From Cristatella mucedo (Eukaryota > Bryozoa > Phylactolaemata > Cristatellidae): a stretch of 64,000 nt of DNA. The translations under genes were made by a program, and so were the position numbers. Each line of letters opens with the position of its first letter. Position 1 is the stretch's first letter. Shown here piece after piece: positions 11,855-23,599 of this stretch. The DNA is taken from the NCBI GenBank assembly GCA_009760855.2, contig WPIO01000137.1, positions 622,001-686,000 of the forward strand. Direction: 5' to 3'. The notes beneath the pieces are model-generated. The model was given only the letters and a program-made list of their open reading frames with translations. It ran no database searches and had not been told where the DNA came from.

Positions 11855-12545
11855 AGACCTTTGCGACTGGAATGCAATTTTTTTTTTTTAGTCCAACTTA
11901 AATAAGCTGGTTGCATACCTGCTCGAGACCGAACTCACCCGGGTAAGCAAACTGTAAGCCTGTATGACTGGAATTTCGTGAAATCGACTCGATACTTGAT
12001 ATGGAGCAGGTGAAGCTATCAGACAGGAGTGACGCAATGTGGAAACTACGAAGCTGACGACAGACTAGGCCAGCAGCTAGTTTTTAACCAGTTGCTGACG
12101 ATTATTGGCTTGTTCACTGAGCCCTAAATAATAAATGGGGCTTGCAATAATCTAGATGCTGTGTCACAAACATGCACTGGATGCCAAATCGTGACCTCAC
12201 AGGTGCAATCGGCAGCTACGGCTACGGCTCAAACCAGCACCCCCATCCTCATTGGCTGAGTGATCTGCTGGACTACTTTTCGTCACCTCACACTCGAGGG
12301 CAAGGCTCTGGCAGGTTCTGGGTTGCACTCTAGCCACGGGGTGAGGCGTGAACAGCTAGGCTTGAGACAGGCTCAAGCAGAGGACAGAATATATCATCAC
12401 CAAGGCACCAAGTGAGCGGTGCTAACCAATATGGCTAAGAGCATCAAGGTCCTGAGCACAGAGCCTCCACAGTTAATCCCTACCAATGCCACCAGAACGG
12501 CCATCAAATTTTCGAATGGTTCCTCCCAGGACTCACCGGATCACC
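11855..12545. other. No recognised gene
   Basis: Unique sequence with a short T-run near 11880. No domain-bearing frame seen. The open frame starting at 12419 owes its length to the repeats that follow. Confidence 0.35.
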
Positions 12546-12548
12546 ACC

Positions 12549-12608
12549 ACCCCCCCCCCCCCCGACAACAGCAGGCAACTTCCAATCCGTGCAGCAGCAG
12601 CAGTAGCA

Positions 12609-12642
<34 letters not shown>
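12549..12642. repeat. Poly-C run and CAG/CTG repeat
   Basis: A run of about 15 C at 12549-12563, then CAG units, then about ten CTG units to 12642. This explains the poly-Ser, poly-Cys and poly-Ala reading frames here. Confidence 0.9.
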
Positions 12643-12643
<1 letters not shown>

Positions 12644-12825
12644 GCGAGTGCACTGCAATGGCCGCCTCCTCACGAACTCGAGTCGTCCAAGGAAACTGCA
12701 TATGTACTTTTTACTGCTTGAAGCCGCTAGCGGCCGATGCACGCACAACTCGCACGTCCAACGGTCTGTACAGCTGGAGCGATTCCGGCAAGCGATGACA
12801 GGCAAGCGGATATCTGCCACCTAAT

Positions 12826-12905
12826 CAAATCAAATGTAAAGCGCCTAGAAAGAGATTAAGTTCTCTGAAGGCGCTTTATCAAGTGCATTATTATTATTAT
12901 TATTA
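12826..12905 (+). mobile_element. L2-like LINE, tail-only copy
   Basis: About 80 bp of pure L2 3' terminus (AAATGTAAAGCGCCTAGAAA ... GGCGCTTTATCAAGTG) plus (ATT)n. An extreme 5' truncation. Confidence 0.85.
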
Positions 12906-13659
12906 ATCTTCACCTTGCTCTCCAGTAAACCACGAGGCTGCCTGGCAGCGGCACACAGTGAGGGAGCGCGTGAAGGAACGCTTGCACTGACACGTCCACT
13001 GGCTCGTTCGGCGAGCTCACGTGCCGGCAGCGTGCACCGGATACCTGAAGAGGTGGGCATAGCCACTGCCACCCATACGAGCATGCCCAATCGGCATATA
13101 CCGGAGCAAATGCAAGAGCTGACCTCGGCCCCTCGGATCTGAAGGAATGAGTGGCACAGCTTGACCACCCGACATGCTCCTTCACCTTCCCTTTAAAGGC
13201 TGGCTCTGGAAAGGTTGGGCTGTTAACCCAAGTACTTCTGCTATAGGTGGTGCTAGTTAACTTTTCTAGACGGTTAACTTTTCTATGCACAACTCGCCCC
13301 ACTTTCTGCAATGTTCCTGATGCCACTATCCTTTTACTGAATTTGCAAGCTGGAGAGATGGTCATAAGAAAGTAGGGTCTTTTTAAATGCAACTCTTAAG
13401 ATCATGTAAATGCAGCTGCAAAGTTACATTTATCAAGGTTAGGATATGGCCAAGGAATGCATTTAACTGCTATGCCACTGTTCGAGGCAATGTATAGCGC
13501 CTGACTAGATGAAGCCCTACCCATCAAACCGCCTCTGATGTCCATGATGCCTTTTAATTTATGATCTTCCATCTCCCTAAGACTGACAAAATTCGAGTCT
13601 GCTTTGACAAGGATATCATATCCAATTATAAATATCCAATTTCACCAATACATTTCTTA

Positions 13660-14345
13660 TATCTTGTCTGTACATGTCACTTGCAACTCTAAGGTCTTTC
13701 GACCTGTGCAATCACGTGTTGGTGGAAAACTCTGCCACAATGTTTGTCGATCGTGACTGTCACAGTTGCCACATTACACTACTTCTCGCCGACCTGGACT
13801 GGCTTCCAGTCAAGGAGCAAATCGAATTCAAGGTTCTTCAACTCACTTTTAGGTACCTCCATTCTTTGGCTCCAGCCTACCTATCAGATCCACTCCCCCA
13901 CCAGGATAGGCATCGTACCACCTGCTTTTCTGACTCTAATTGTTTAGCTGTACATCGTCTTAACTCTAATCCTTAGGAGACCGTGCCTTTAGTTCGTATG
14001 CTCCCAAAGCCTGGAACTCACTTCTGACTTGCATCATGACATCCCCTGACTTAACAACATTTAAAAAGAAGCTAAACACGCGTCTACTTAAACATGCATC
14101 TACTTATCACAGCATTTAGTGGGTCCGTGTGATTCATCATTTCTGTGTTTATGTGTGCTGGCTGACACTGCATGCTGCCACTAACAATATTTGCATGCCT
14201 GTCCCTTTGCATGTCACCTCTAACCATGTTATGCTTGCAGATATTGTGCATGCTACCACTAACCCTACGATCATGCCTCCTTTCCAGCATACGCCAAATT
14301 AGCCACACTGGGCACTGTGCTTACAGCCAAAAGTGCTCAATCTAT
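13660..14345 (+). mobile_element. L2-like LINE, RT C-terminus and 3' UTR
   Basis: The frame at 13674-13976 reads SCHITLLLADLDWLPVK and then APAYLSDPLPHQDRH, equivalent to the C-terminal RT region of better copies. A diverged 3' UTR follows to about 14345. Confidence 0.8.
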
Positions 14346-14607
14346 AAATAGATAATGCCATATTCGACATATTTCTGAAATATTATTATAATTCAGCAGC
14401 AAATCCAGCCAGCTTGCTAGGCTTTCCCAACTGATAGTTACTAGACTAATCAGCGACCGACATAGCAAGAGAACTGCAGCCACCGCTGGTCTTCAGCTAG
14501 CAGGCCGAGGTGGATCACCAGGCATAAGCTGGTATGTCCAGGATTTTGCGAGGAGGATGTTCCTAGCCTTCACTTAGTCCAGGTGGTCAGCTCATCACAT
14601 GTCATGC

Positions 14608-14760
14608 TGGTTTGGCCCAGTGGTCAAGGTGCTTGCCCCGATCGAGGTCAAGGCGAATGCAACTGGTGGCCGAGGTCGTGGGCTCGAGCCCCGTGCATTT
14701 GTTAAGCTCTCGAATAGAGATTAAGTTCTCTTATGGCATTGTATAAATGACTTGTATTTT
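14608..14760 (+). mobile_element. SINE-2
   Basis: A tRNA-like head with an A-box-like TGGCCCAGTGG and a B-box-like GGGCTCGAGCCCC, then the L2-like tail AGAGATTAAGTTCTCTTATGG and GTATAAATGA. Confidence 0.75.
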
Positions 14761-14764
14761 CTCA

Positions 14765-16315
14765 TCACAGGGTAGAGGGCAACTGCAGGCTAGAGCCAAG
14801 GTGTGGGCCGTGACCACCTGACCCCTCCTCCCATCTCCTGAGCCTGAGCACTATCCTAAGTCAGACTGACTGAATCCACATTCAGCCTTGCTGCCTAACC
14901 TCTAAATTTCGTCTGGTCAGCAAGGCCACATCTTATCCACGGTCCGTCGGTTCAGGCTAAAAATGGCTACGAGGGTGTGTGATGGGCCAGAAGGCAGGAT
15001 ACAGTAAAAAAAGCTGACTGATCTTCTCCCTGCTCACTTACGACACTGAACAAGTGGGCAAACAAGCTCACAGCCACCACTGCTCAGTGATCTCGAAGTC
15101 GAGCATCTGCCGAAAATTTGGGAGGCAAATCAGCAGCAGCCCTAAAACGCTGCGCGCAAAACTTGTGCTCGGACGGCGCTCAGCAAATGAATGACAGAAT
15201 CGAAACAACCAGGCAGCAGCGCACGACAGCTTGCCACTCCCCAGCGCTGCGATGATGAGACACGTCAATCCCGCGCAGCAGTCGCCGGCAAGTGATAGCC
15301 CAGGTGATGACCTTCAAGGCGACGAAGGCCTGTGAATGAAGCTTGACATCTTTTGCCCTATAGCACTTGCAAGCGTGGTGGGTCTATGCAAACGAATCCG
15401 GCATGAGCCGGTGCCGGTGGCATGGCTAGAGCACGGCTAGGGGTGGAAGCTCTTATCTCAAGAGGTCTCGTGTGATTCCCTTGCGATCTTTGCAAGCTCA
15501 ACAGTGACTGTCTCTAAGTCAACCGTAACAGCTTCACTAGCAAAGCTTGTCGTCTGACGATGCCATCGAAATATAAGTGCCAGACGGCAGCATTTGCACT
15601 GTAGGAGTGAACACTAAAAACTAACCAACTGCAAGGCAAAGGCACACGACCAGTGGACAGAACCACGCTAAGCAAACAAGAACATGAGGCGCTAAGGGAG
15701 TGCAGCAACTCTGTGGAGGGGCATCAGCTGCGACCAGAAGGGAAAAAGGAGGCTGCTCGCTACAGCCAAGACCCGATAATTTCTCAATGAGCCTCCAAAA
15801 GGCATTGGTCACGACCCGGGAGGTGGCAATCGCCAATGAACAACAATGGCTGTCACACATGGCTTATTATCCTTAAGTTCTATTATCAATGGCCTGAGCA
15901 TCACAGTAAAGGAGGCCTCGAGGAAAGCTATATTTAGGCACATGCAGGACCTGCGACATGAAGAAGGTAAACAAACCCACGTGGCAATTAGCCAGCAACC
16001 GAGATCCCAACCCAGCCAGAGCTCAAAAGCTGCGAACGGCTGAGCCACCACCAGCAGCACAAGCTGGATTTCCATTTCAGGCCCATCAAATCGTGCTTCA
16101 GCTAAGATGCACTAAAATGGACTTCCGAAAGACACATAAGTACACATAACCACCCGACCGAACTGGGATTGAGCAAAGAGCACTGGAAAGGTTACGAGTA
16201 GCCATCAGATCCCGAGAGCTCACAGGTCAATACACTACCGATGCTGGTCATGTGGCCGGCAAATCGCCAGCGGAAATGTTCACACAGTTGCCGGCAGCCA
16301 CCCACTGCTTCCTAC
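14765..16315. other. Downstream flank/intron of the ARID1-like exon
   Basis: Unique sequence. If the ARID1-like gene continues on the minus strand, this is its first intron. I found no further ARID1 exon here. Short frames on both strands show no domain. Confidence 0.35.
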
Positions 16316-17002
16316 CTGCTTCGACTGTTGCTGCTGGTAGGCGCTGGGTGGATACATGCCTCCATGTATATTTCCCCATGGCTGGTTGCTATCGAAACCA
16401 TGGCCCTTGACTCCAGACCCACAATCCATAAAGCTTGCTGCCCCATACTTCTGCTGGTGCTGGTGCTGCTGCTGCCCTTGGGTCAGCAGCTGGTTCAAAG
16501 TCGGAGTCGGCGCACCATGCTGGACACCCGTGGATGGACCCGACATCATAGGAAACCTAGATCCGGCAGTGCTGCCAACATATCCAGCCGGCGGATGAGG
16601 CTGCATTGGAGGTCGGGCTGACTTGGTCATGCCGGCATACATCTGTCGAGGCATCGGCTGGTCGAAGCCGGCGTTGTATAACATTCGCTGCTGTTGCTGC
16701 TGCTGCAGATGGTAGCCAACGTGGGCACCATCACCGGTCGGCCGCTGAAAGTCCCCGCCAAAATCGCCGGGGAGCGACGGCATACCTTCCATTGCTGCTC
16801 CTTCACCACCGTCCGACAGTAAGCCATTGTCGGTGGGGCGACCTTGGGGAAATGTGCCGTCGCCGCTTATATCATTTGTACTAGGCAGGCCATCTACCGG
16901 GTACTGATATTCCGCCGACGCCGAGACGGAGCCTGCGTGCGTACCCGGTGTGCCCAGGGCCGGTGGATCACCTTGAGCCGCGTCCATTTGCATGACGTTC
17001 AT
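16316..17002 (-). CDS. First coding exon of an ARID1/Osa-like protein
   Basis: The exon has 229 codons, starts at the ATG at 17002 (two further in-frame ATGs follow at codons 4 and 6), and ends at a donor AAGCAG|GTAGGA in phase 0. The composition is Gln, Pro, Gly, Ser and Met rich: a Gln run at residues 100-105, a TLNQLL motif at residues 168-173 followed by Gln/His repeats, and a YPPSAYQQQQ end. ARID1A/ARID1B N-termini are long low-complexity regions with NLNQLL-type motifs, and ARID1/Osa is the DNA-binding subunit of the BAF class of SWI/SNF chromatin remodellers. The ARID domain itself is not visible in the window, so the call rests on composition and one short motif. Another Gln-rich nuclear cofactor is the main alternative. 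Confidence 0.5.
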
Positions 17003-18400
17003 TTCCTTCGAGGGCTGAAGAGCGAGAGGCTACGATCGCCGCTTACTGCTGCGCTGGCCCGAAGCACACGCTACAGCAACGCTGTCTCAAATGTCCCTCG
17101 CAAACAAGTAATGCAGTAAAGCGAGCTCCAAGCGAAGTTCATTTACCGTCGGGCGCTTTGTTTCCCGCCAGCTTCACATGACCCTTCGGCAGCTCCACAC
17201 CGATATCAGTAAAGAAAGGTACGCTTGGAATCACTTATGGTCCCTCGACGGCATGACGTTATCCAAGGATAGCACTATTTCGTAAGCCAGTGAATTACTG
17301 TAGCCGGCAGAGCGACGCGAGCACCCCAACCAGTCAACGAGATCGGCAGGAGATCCCGTCAATAGCCGTTCGCAAAATTGCTGGGAGATTACGAAGGCAA
17401 ATTCATGCGCCGAGAACTGAGGCTCGGATAGATGAAACGGCGACCTACTGGCAAGCTGAAAGACGGCAGATCTTGCTAAGTTCTGCGACCCCGTCGCTTC
17501 TCAGGATCGAACAGAAGGAGTGCGCGCCGCCCAATTCAAAGTAAACTGAGGACTCTTTCGGTCAAATTGCTAGTGGTCGCATGAATACACCCGCTGAAGG
17601 GGCGATGCGTCTGAGCCGCAGCCGGGAATAGCTCCGCGAGTGCGTGTGCCGATGCAGTGATCAACCTCCCTCCCCTAGCTCCGCTGGGCTGAGCCATTTT
17701 TTGAGCTGGGCCGGACGGTTGTCGGCCGAGGCGTCCGACTCGCTAGTGCCGAGCTCGGAATTCGTCTCTATAGACGATCTAAGGTGGCCTGAAATTGGCA
17801 AACGATTTTTAATTCCCACGTATTGATCACTCTAGCTATGCGGTGGGGGGGGGGCAAATTTCGCACACAGCTCAGATAGACTGGGGGGAGGGGGGAGGTT
17901 TCAGGCTCAGCCGCGGATGAAGCTCCGATCCCGACGACCCATGACCTGCACATTCGTCAGCTGCCGACCAGCCGTGCCTCACTCTCCATTACCCTAGCCG
18001 TGCCCAAGTCCAGCAGTCCCTCCTCCTCCTCTACCTCCCACCCCCCCCCCCACCCTTATTAGAGGGAGCTAATCAGGGACAGCCTTGAGCTGCATAGAAC
18101 GGCAACACGGAAGTTGTGCGGCAGCAGGAAAGCGTTAATAAGGCGAAAGCAGCGACAATCGCACAAGAGCGTAGCTCAGCGGCTGCGCGAACGTAGGCTC
18201 AATTCGGACCGTCTCGCGTTACCTCCATAAGCCGTTCAAGTGTGGCCGGTGCACTACAGAACCAAAGGCACAACCCTTAGCTGCCGGTCATCATGCCGAG
18301 ACGGAATAACAATTTTTGTTTTTTTTGTAATCTGTCGTCATCACTCGTTGATAGCCAAACTTAAGATCGGCATGGAGGATGTCGTCAATCCTTGGCGCCC
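17003..18400. other. Upstream flank of the ARID1-like exon
   Basis: GC-rich, CpG-containing unique DNA that should hold the 5' UTR and promoter of the minus-strand gene at 16.3-17.0 kb. No TATA box or other element can be assigned with confidence. Runs of G at about 17845-17855 and of C at about 18040-18052 are present. Confidence 0.35.
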
Positions 18401-18404
18401 CTGG

Positions 18405-18560
18405 GTCTTCGCCTAGTGGGTAAGGGGATCGCTCTTCATCACCCGGGTCGTCGGTTCCAGTCCTGCAGAGCCTCTATATTGTCCGCCGCATGCGAGGTGT
18501 CGACAGCCGTCAAGGCTCTTCTGCCGCTATATAAGTGAGGCTGTTGAATCTGCCTCGGCA
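18405..18560 (+). mobile_element. SINE-1
   Basis: A tRNA-like head (GCCTAGTGGGTAAGG ... GTCGGTTCCAGTCCTGCAG), then the SINE-1 body and tail (GACAGCCGTCAAGGCTCTTC, CCGCTATATAAGTGAGGCTG). Confidence 0.7.
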
Positions 18561-18664
18561 ACGGACCCGAAATCTTCCTTTGTTACGAGTCTGCCACGGT
18601 TGCCAGTCAGTGGCCGAGCCAGGATTTTTGGTTAGCGCTGGGACAAGCCGACTATAATGTACAC

Positions 18665-18825
18665 TGGGCCGCGATAGTCCATGATGTAAGGTGCTCGCAC
18701 TACACGACCGAAGTTGTGGGTTCGTACCCTGCAGTTGGGCGATCCTGAATTTCCAACAACTGCAAACGGTGGCGATAGCCGAAAATGTTCTTCTGCTGCT
18801 ATACAAATAAGGCTTCAAAATCAGA
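18665..18825 (+). mobile_element. SINE-1
   Basis: Head with B-box-like GTGGGTTCGTACCCTGCAG, then GGCGATAGCCG and GCTGCTATACAAATAAGGCT. The second SINE-1 in tandem with the copy at 18405. Confidence 0.75.
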
Positions 18826-18956
18826 CGAGATTTGTTATATGATTAAGGCTGGGAAAATCGCGTCTTTTTCTTGACTCACGAGCAGCGGATTCGTATAGAT
18901 TGAAAGTGTGCGACGAGCTCAATTGTCGTCGCGATTGCCGGCATTTCCTCCTCGGC

Positions 18957-19440
18957 ATAATAATAAAAATGATAATGAATTTGTACAGCTCCCTCAGAGA
19001 ACTCAATCCATATTCTAGGACTTTACATAGGCTGTAAAGGAGGTATGTCAATATGGTTAGCGATAACAAGCACAGCATCGGTACGCATAAGCACACAAAG
19101 GGCAACTCACACTGGGACCTAGCAAGTGCTGCGAGAAACATACGTGTTTTAGTATCTTTTTTAATATGGCCAAATCAACGGATGTTGTGACGTCAGTCGG
19201 AAGTGAGTTCCAGATTTTGGGGGCAAACGAATAAAAAATGTGGTCTCCGAAGGAATTAAGGTTGGTTTGAGGTACTGCTAAACGGCTTAAATCTGAAGAG
19301 AATCTTGAATCTGAAGACAGCTCTAGTATGCCATCACGAAGTTACCCGTAAGCCAGACTGGGGATCTTTAAATCGATTCGATGCCTGTTGGAGAGCCAGC
19401 GAAGTTCAATCAGGGGGTTCGATGTGGTAGTTACATAGAT
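18957..19440 (-). mobile_element. L2-like LINE, 3' end
   Basis: AT-rich tail at 18957, then the reverse complement of the L2 3' UTR and the last codons of the RT ORF (the GGTCTCCGAAGGAATT region). Diverged. Confidence 0.75.
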
Positions 19441-19444
19441 TTTG

Positions 19445-21305
19445 TGTTAATATTAATATTTGTATTACTAGCCGGCTTACAGTCGGGGTCAAAATCTAGC
19501 TTTCAGGGGTCACTGTGCCTTTCCTTTAGAATGGATTAACGGAGCCACTTTCCGAACCAGCGCCCAAGGAGCTGAATTTGGATTGCTCGTGCCACGCAAA
19601 CTGGCTTTTTATCTTCTCTATTTCGCTTACCAGCAGCCTGTAAGCGGCCCTCTGCGGACTTGCGGAATTCCCAGTCAAAATGGAACGGATTTTGCCGCAC
19701 TCGCGCGAGCGGGAATTTCGACATTGAAGCGCGAAGCGACCCAATCGACGGGCAGTCAATGCTTCAAACGGGAAACTCAAACGCTCGGGCGACAGACGAT
19801 TGGTTGCGGCCCGACAAACTCGACATCGACATCTGAAGGCCGGCGAGTGCCTGCTTCTCGGTCCGATCCAGAGATATCGTCGCCACCACCGCCACGTTAA
19901 GGAGCAAGGTGCTCGCACGTCACCACTCACGGAAAATTCCCCATCGCCCACTTTTTTCTGTCGCTTTACAAATGTGGCCGCTAAATCTTCTAACTAGCCT
20001 TCGCCTTAGCATCAGGGTTTGGACCAAGAGTGGGCGTGCTTCGCAGCGAACGAGCGAACGTCAGCACCATCCGTCTCCCTTAGGATTAGGATGCTTCTGT
20101 AGCACTTTCGCACCTACGGGAGCAAGCTCGCGAGTTCGAATGCTCAAGTCCGATTAATCCACACTTGCTCGGGTGGCGGCGTTTGATATTTGGCGTCCTA
20201 CGTCGGACGTATGAATACGCCAAATATCGAAAGCCGCTCGCGAGCTCCGAGTGTTGCCATGTTTATAGTGTGTCAGCTGACCTGGCGTTGGCGCTGCACG
20301 GTTATCAGTAGCCGCCGCTCAGCCAAGTGACTCGCCGACTGGCAGACCGTCAGTCGCCAAACGAGAGCCTTCACGAGAGCATCAGATTCTCTCATCTGTT
20401 TTTTGCGCCGCTCGGCGGCCGCGGCGCTGAGGGAATTGCCTGTCGGCAGCAATTGCCCGCCTGGTGCGACCCACCAGGTCGGAAGTCGTAAATAAATCTC
20501 ACGGCATGAGTAAATATCGCACTGCCGATAAGCCTCCTTTTTGCCAACTTTCACACGGTGGTCTCCTGTTTCGAAAGTCGGCGGCCAAGCTCAAATGTCG
20601 CGTAATCGCGAGACGTCTGAGTATTTAATGTAACGTCCCGTAATGTTTAATAGTTGCGAGCAGCGCTACCGTCATCTTTAGGGGCGCCTAGAATGGTACG
20701 CGTTTTGAGAAATGGCCTGGGCTCGTTTGCGGCAAATGCTCGTGGCAGAGGATAGGCGCTGTGGCGAGCGTACGGCGGGGCGGATGCGCGCACTCCTTCC
20801 ACCATTATGCGTAGTCCTCGATCTCCTCCTCGATCTGACGCAACGCCCCAATCGCCACAGCTCGCAGTTCTCGCACAGCGCCGGATGAAAGTAACTTGGG
20901 CGGCGTAAACCTTTAGTCTGCACACTGAAATATAACGGTGCTAAAGTGAAATTAGAAAGGATTCGCCATACGCCCGACCCGGCACGCTCGCGGCGGCTGT
21001 CAATTGGCGAGCCCGAGCGGCTTCTGAGCTCAACTACTTGGCAGCGCTAGCTAGCGCAGCGCTCGTTATTGCGCTAGCTCTCGCCGGCGACGCGACGCGC
21101 GAATGGCGCCTGCCGAGCGGGCGTCTCGAAGCAACGAGAGTGGCCGATAGATAATCCGCCGACGCAGCATCGATCAGTACGCGAGCGCAGGCCTGCCAGC
21201 CGACGAAAAGCGAAACGCGACTGCAATGACGGACGAGCGTCGTGCAAGCGAGTCCATTGCATAGCGCAGGAAAGCCTTGTGCACTTGCAGGCTGACGCCC
21301 TGCGC
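19445..21305. other. GC-rich unique DNA, no recognised gene
   Basis: Long frames exist (for example 19526-19951 minus and 20647-20925 minus), but in GC-rich DNA such frames arise by chance and their peptides are Arg/Ser/Ala rich without motifs. Confidence 0.35.
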
Positions 21306-21478
21306 ACGTGCACCCCTAACCCTGTTATTCTCGTTGTTAATCGAGCATGCTACCACTAGTCATTCGATCGTGCTTCCTTTGCAGCAAATGTAAAGCGCCA
21401 TGAAAGAGATTGAGTTCTCTGAGGGCGCTTTATCAAACGTGTTGCTATTATTATTATTATTATTATTATCATTGTTGT
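21306..21478 (+). mobile_element. L2-like LINE 3' tail
   Basis: ACCCCTAACCCTGTTATTC, then GCAGCAAATGTAAAGCGCC and the (ATT)n end at about 21450-21475. Confidence 0.8.
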
Positions 21479-21589
21479 TGCGTCATAGCTTCGCAGTGGC
21501 GCGAGTTTACTGAACCGGCCGGCGTTGCGTTGTCGCTAACGGGGCGATATGGCTTCCACGTCCGGTCAGAACTAGGCCGTAAACATTGC

Positions 21590-21810
21590 ATTTGTAACGG
21601 CGCTAGTCTCAGCTGACGCGAGACGACGGAGTCGCAACTAGCGTCTTGTAGGGGCAGCACTAATGCACGCAAGTATGCCAATAGTAGCTGAACGCGGCTG
21701 CGATGAAGAGCGAAAATACCTTAACACGACTAGTCCACGTCCACAGCATAGGGAAGTCTATTTGACTGTAGCGGAGGATTATAGGCCTTCAACAGCAGTC
21801 ACGACGTCTA
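21590..21810 (+). repeat. Unclassified interspersed repeat (repeat C), copy 1
   Basis: Shares GCTAGTCTCAGC, then GAACGCGGC and GATGAAGAGCG, then a CTTAACACGACTAGTCCA-like end with 25895-26130, and the first part with 46636-46764. No ORF and no terminal repeats seen. Confidence 0.55.
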
Positions 21811-22584
21811 AGAACTCTCGTAGGGCACAATGTTCTTGAGCACAACTCAACTCAAATGCCAGGGCCAACTCCACGAGCGAAGGCTCCCTGCCTCTGCTCC
21901 CTGCCTCTGCTCCCTGGCTTTTGCTTTTGCATACTGCTTTAGCTGTAACTTATCGTATAAAATATATTCATAGCCAATACGATTTAAGAACCGCGAATAA
22001 TATAACTTAGCAATGAATATTTGGCTTGCTTAGCCGCCACCCTTTCAGCGTTTTTTTCGCAGCGTTCAGTCGCTCGGTAGACGGCCTTAGGTCGTGCTAT
22101 ATTTTTTTAATTGAGTACTTCCGGTATTTCAATACTCGAACAGTAAACTAGGCGTCTGGCGAGAACCCGCGTACAAATATGAACATTTCAAGAACAACTC
22201 CGCACCTTTATGAAAGTGAGAAATGAGTAAGTTTATCGTGCGTTTGTGCGAGCAGTCGCGCACAGTAAACGACGGCTCAAACAGATGCCGTTTATTACGG
22301 AACGCGGAACCAGGCCGGTCAACACGCTAGCTTAGGAGCTTCTTTAAAAGTGGGTCCTCTCGATGGCTTCCGCCGGAGTAGTACGCCGTTGCGGTACAGC
22401 AGACCAAGCAGCTTACGCAGTACTTTATTTGTAAAAATCCTTTTTAAAACCTCCGTTTCAAGACTACGAGCCACAGAGGCATCCTACCGCGACTGAAGTC
22501 TGTGCACGTGTTCGCAGATGGTCTAGCTAAGCCTTTAGATTGAACGCAGACATTTAAGTTCATTGCACAAATCTAAGTGATTTC

Positions 22585-22703
22585 AATTTAATAAAATAAT
22601 AAATAAAATAAAATAGATAAAATAATATAAAATATAATAATAATAATATAAAATAATAATTCAATAAAAAATAAATAAATATAATAATATAATAAAAAAA
22701 AAA
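22585..22703. repeat. A/T-rich AATAA-type low-complexity tract
   Basis: About 120 bp of AATAAA, ATAATA and AAATAA units with almost no G or C. Confidence 0.9.
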
Positions 22704-22866
22704 GACGTACAATTTGCAGCTAAGCAGAGATGAGCTCTCGACGTGAACCGAGGCATACCGTGCGTGCATAGCCGAGGCCTGGAATAAAGCCGAGAGTGGC
22801 GGGAAGGTACGCGTATACAAAGGCGAGCGAACGGCCAACCGGAAGGCACTGCGACGTGACTATTAG

Positions 22867-22998
22867 GGATTCACACGACTCGAGTCTACCTAGTGAATGT
22901 GCTTAGTGATGATCGAGTCGAAAACTCCAAGCGGAAGAAGAAAGAGAGGTTTGCATCCCCCGCTGAAGAGGACGGACAGGAAGACACATTTGGAGCAA
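22867..22998 (+). CDS. Candidate basic/acidic exon, unknown product
   Basis: A 132-bp segment open in one frame, bounded by AG (ACTATTAG) and a consensus donor GTAAGT, with both borders in phase 1. The peptide has a basic cluster (SKRKKKER) followed by an acidic stretch (AEEDGQEDTF), the sort of pattern seen in nuclear-protein linkers. No family recognised and no neighbouring exon found on the plus strand, so this is weak. Confidence 0.25.
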
Positions 22999-23107
22999 GT
23001 AAGTAAAATAAAGTAAAAGTCAGTGTGAGCCGATCAAGTAGCCTCAATTATTTAGTGGCTGAAGAGCCTTAGTGGCTATCGTCTCGCTTGCAGCGGGCAA
23101 TATTCAA

Positions 23108-23262
23108 GTGCCGTGATAGCCCAGGAGGTAAGGTGCTCGCTCTTCACGACCGAGGTCGTGGGCTCGAAGCCTGCAGTGGGAAATCCAATATTGCCGACTG
23201 CAATTGGGGATGACAGCCGCTAAGGCTCTTTTGCCGCTATACAAATGAGGCTGTTAAATCAG
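23108..23262 (+). mobile_element. SINE-1, well preserved
   Basis: A-box TAGCCCAGGAGG and B-box-like GGGCTCGAAGCC, then TGCAGTGGGAAATCC, GACAGCCGCTAAGGCTCTTT and a GCCGCTATACAAATGAGGCT tail. One of the clearest copies for defining the family. Confidence 0.85.
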
Positions 23263-23263
23263 C

Positions 23264-23430
23264 TAATATTTGCCCTGTGGTTGAGGTGCAGAGGCCGGTG
23301 GTTATGTTGCCGAGGCCTCGAACCAAGGTCAAGGTGAATTTAATTGACAGGTCTTGGGCCTAGCCCGACGGCACATGCGAAGCGCCTGAATGGAGATTCA
23401 GTTCTCTTAGGGCACTGTACGGACGAATTA
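23264..23430 (+). mobile_element. SINE-2
   Basis: Directly follows the SINE-1 copy. The tRNA-like head is degenerate. The tail reads GAAGCGCCTGAATGGAGATT, CAGTTCTCTTAGGGCACTGT. Confidence 0.65.
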
Positions 23431-23494
23431 CTGATAATCGTTGCTCTTGTGCGCTTGAATCCGTGCATTTAACATTATTTCATTTACTGGATCG

Positions 23495-23595
23495 CTCGCT
23501 GGCTACAGAACACAAACCCGCGACCTGGGTCGTGAAGAGCGACCGCCTTACCCTTGTGCTAAGACCGAGGGGCTAAGCGACCCAGACCCTCATAT
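23495..23595 (-). mobile_element. SINE head fragment (tRNA-like)
   Basis: The reverse complement of the SINE-1 tRNA-like region (CGACCTGGGTCGTGAAGAGC, GACCGCCTTACC). The body is missing. Confidence 0.5.
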
Positions 23596-23599
23596 GACC

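Noticed and set aside
12419-12824. A poly-Ser/Cys/Ala protein of about 100-112 residues
   Set aside because: Length depends on the CAG/CTG repeat and the C-run; the flanks lack any motif or splice context.
18170-18260. tRNA-like sequence (GTAGCTCAGCGG)
   Set aside because: An A-box-like string only; no cloverleaf can be folded. All other tRNA-like strings in the window belong to SINEs.
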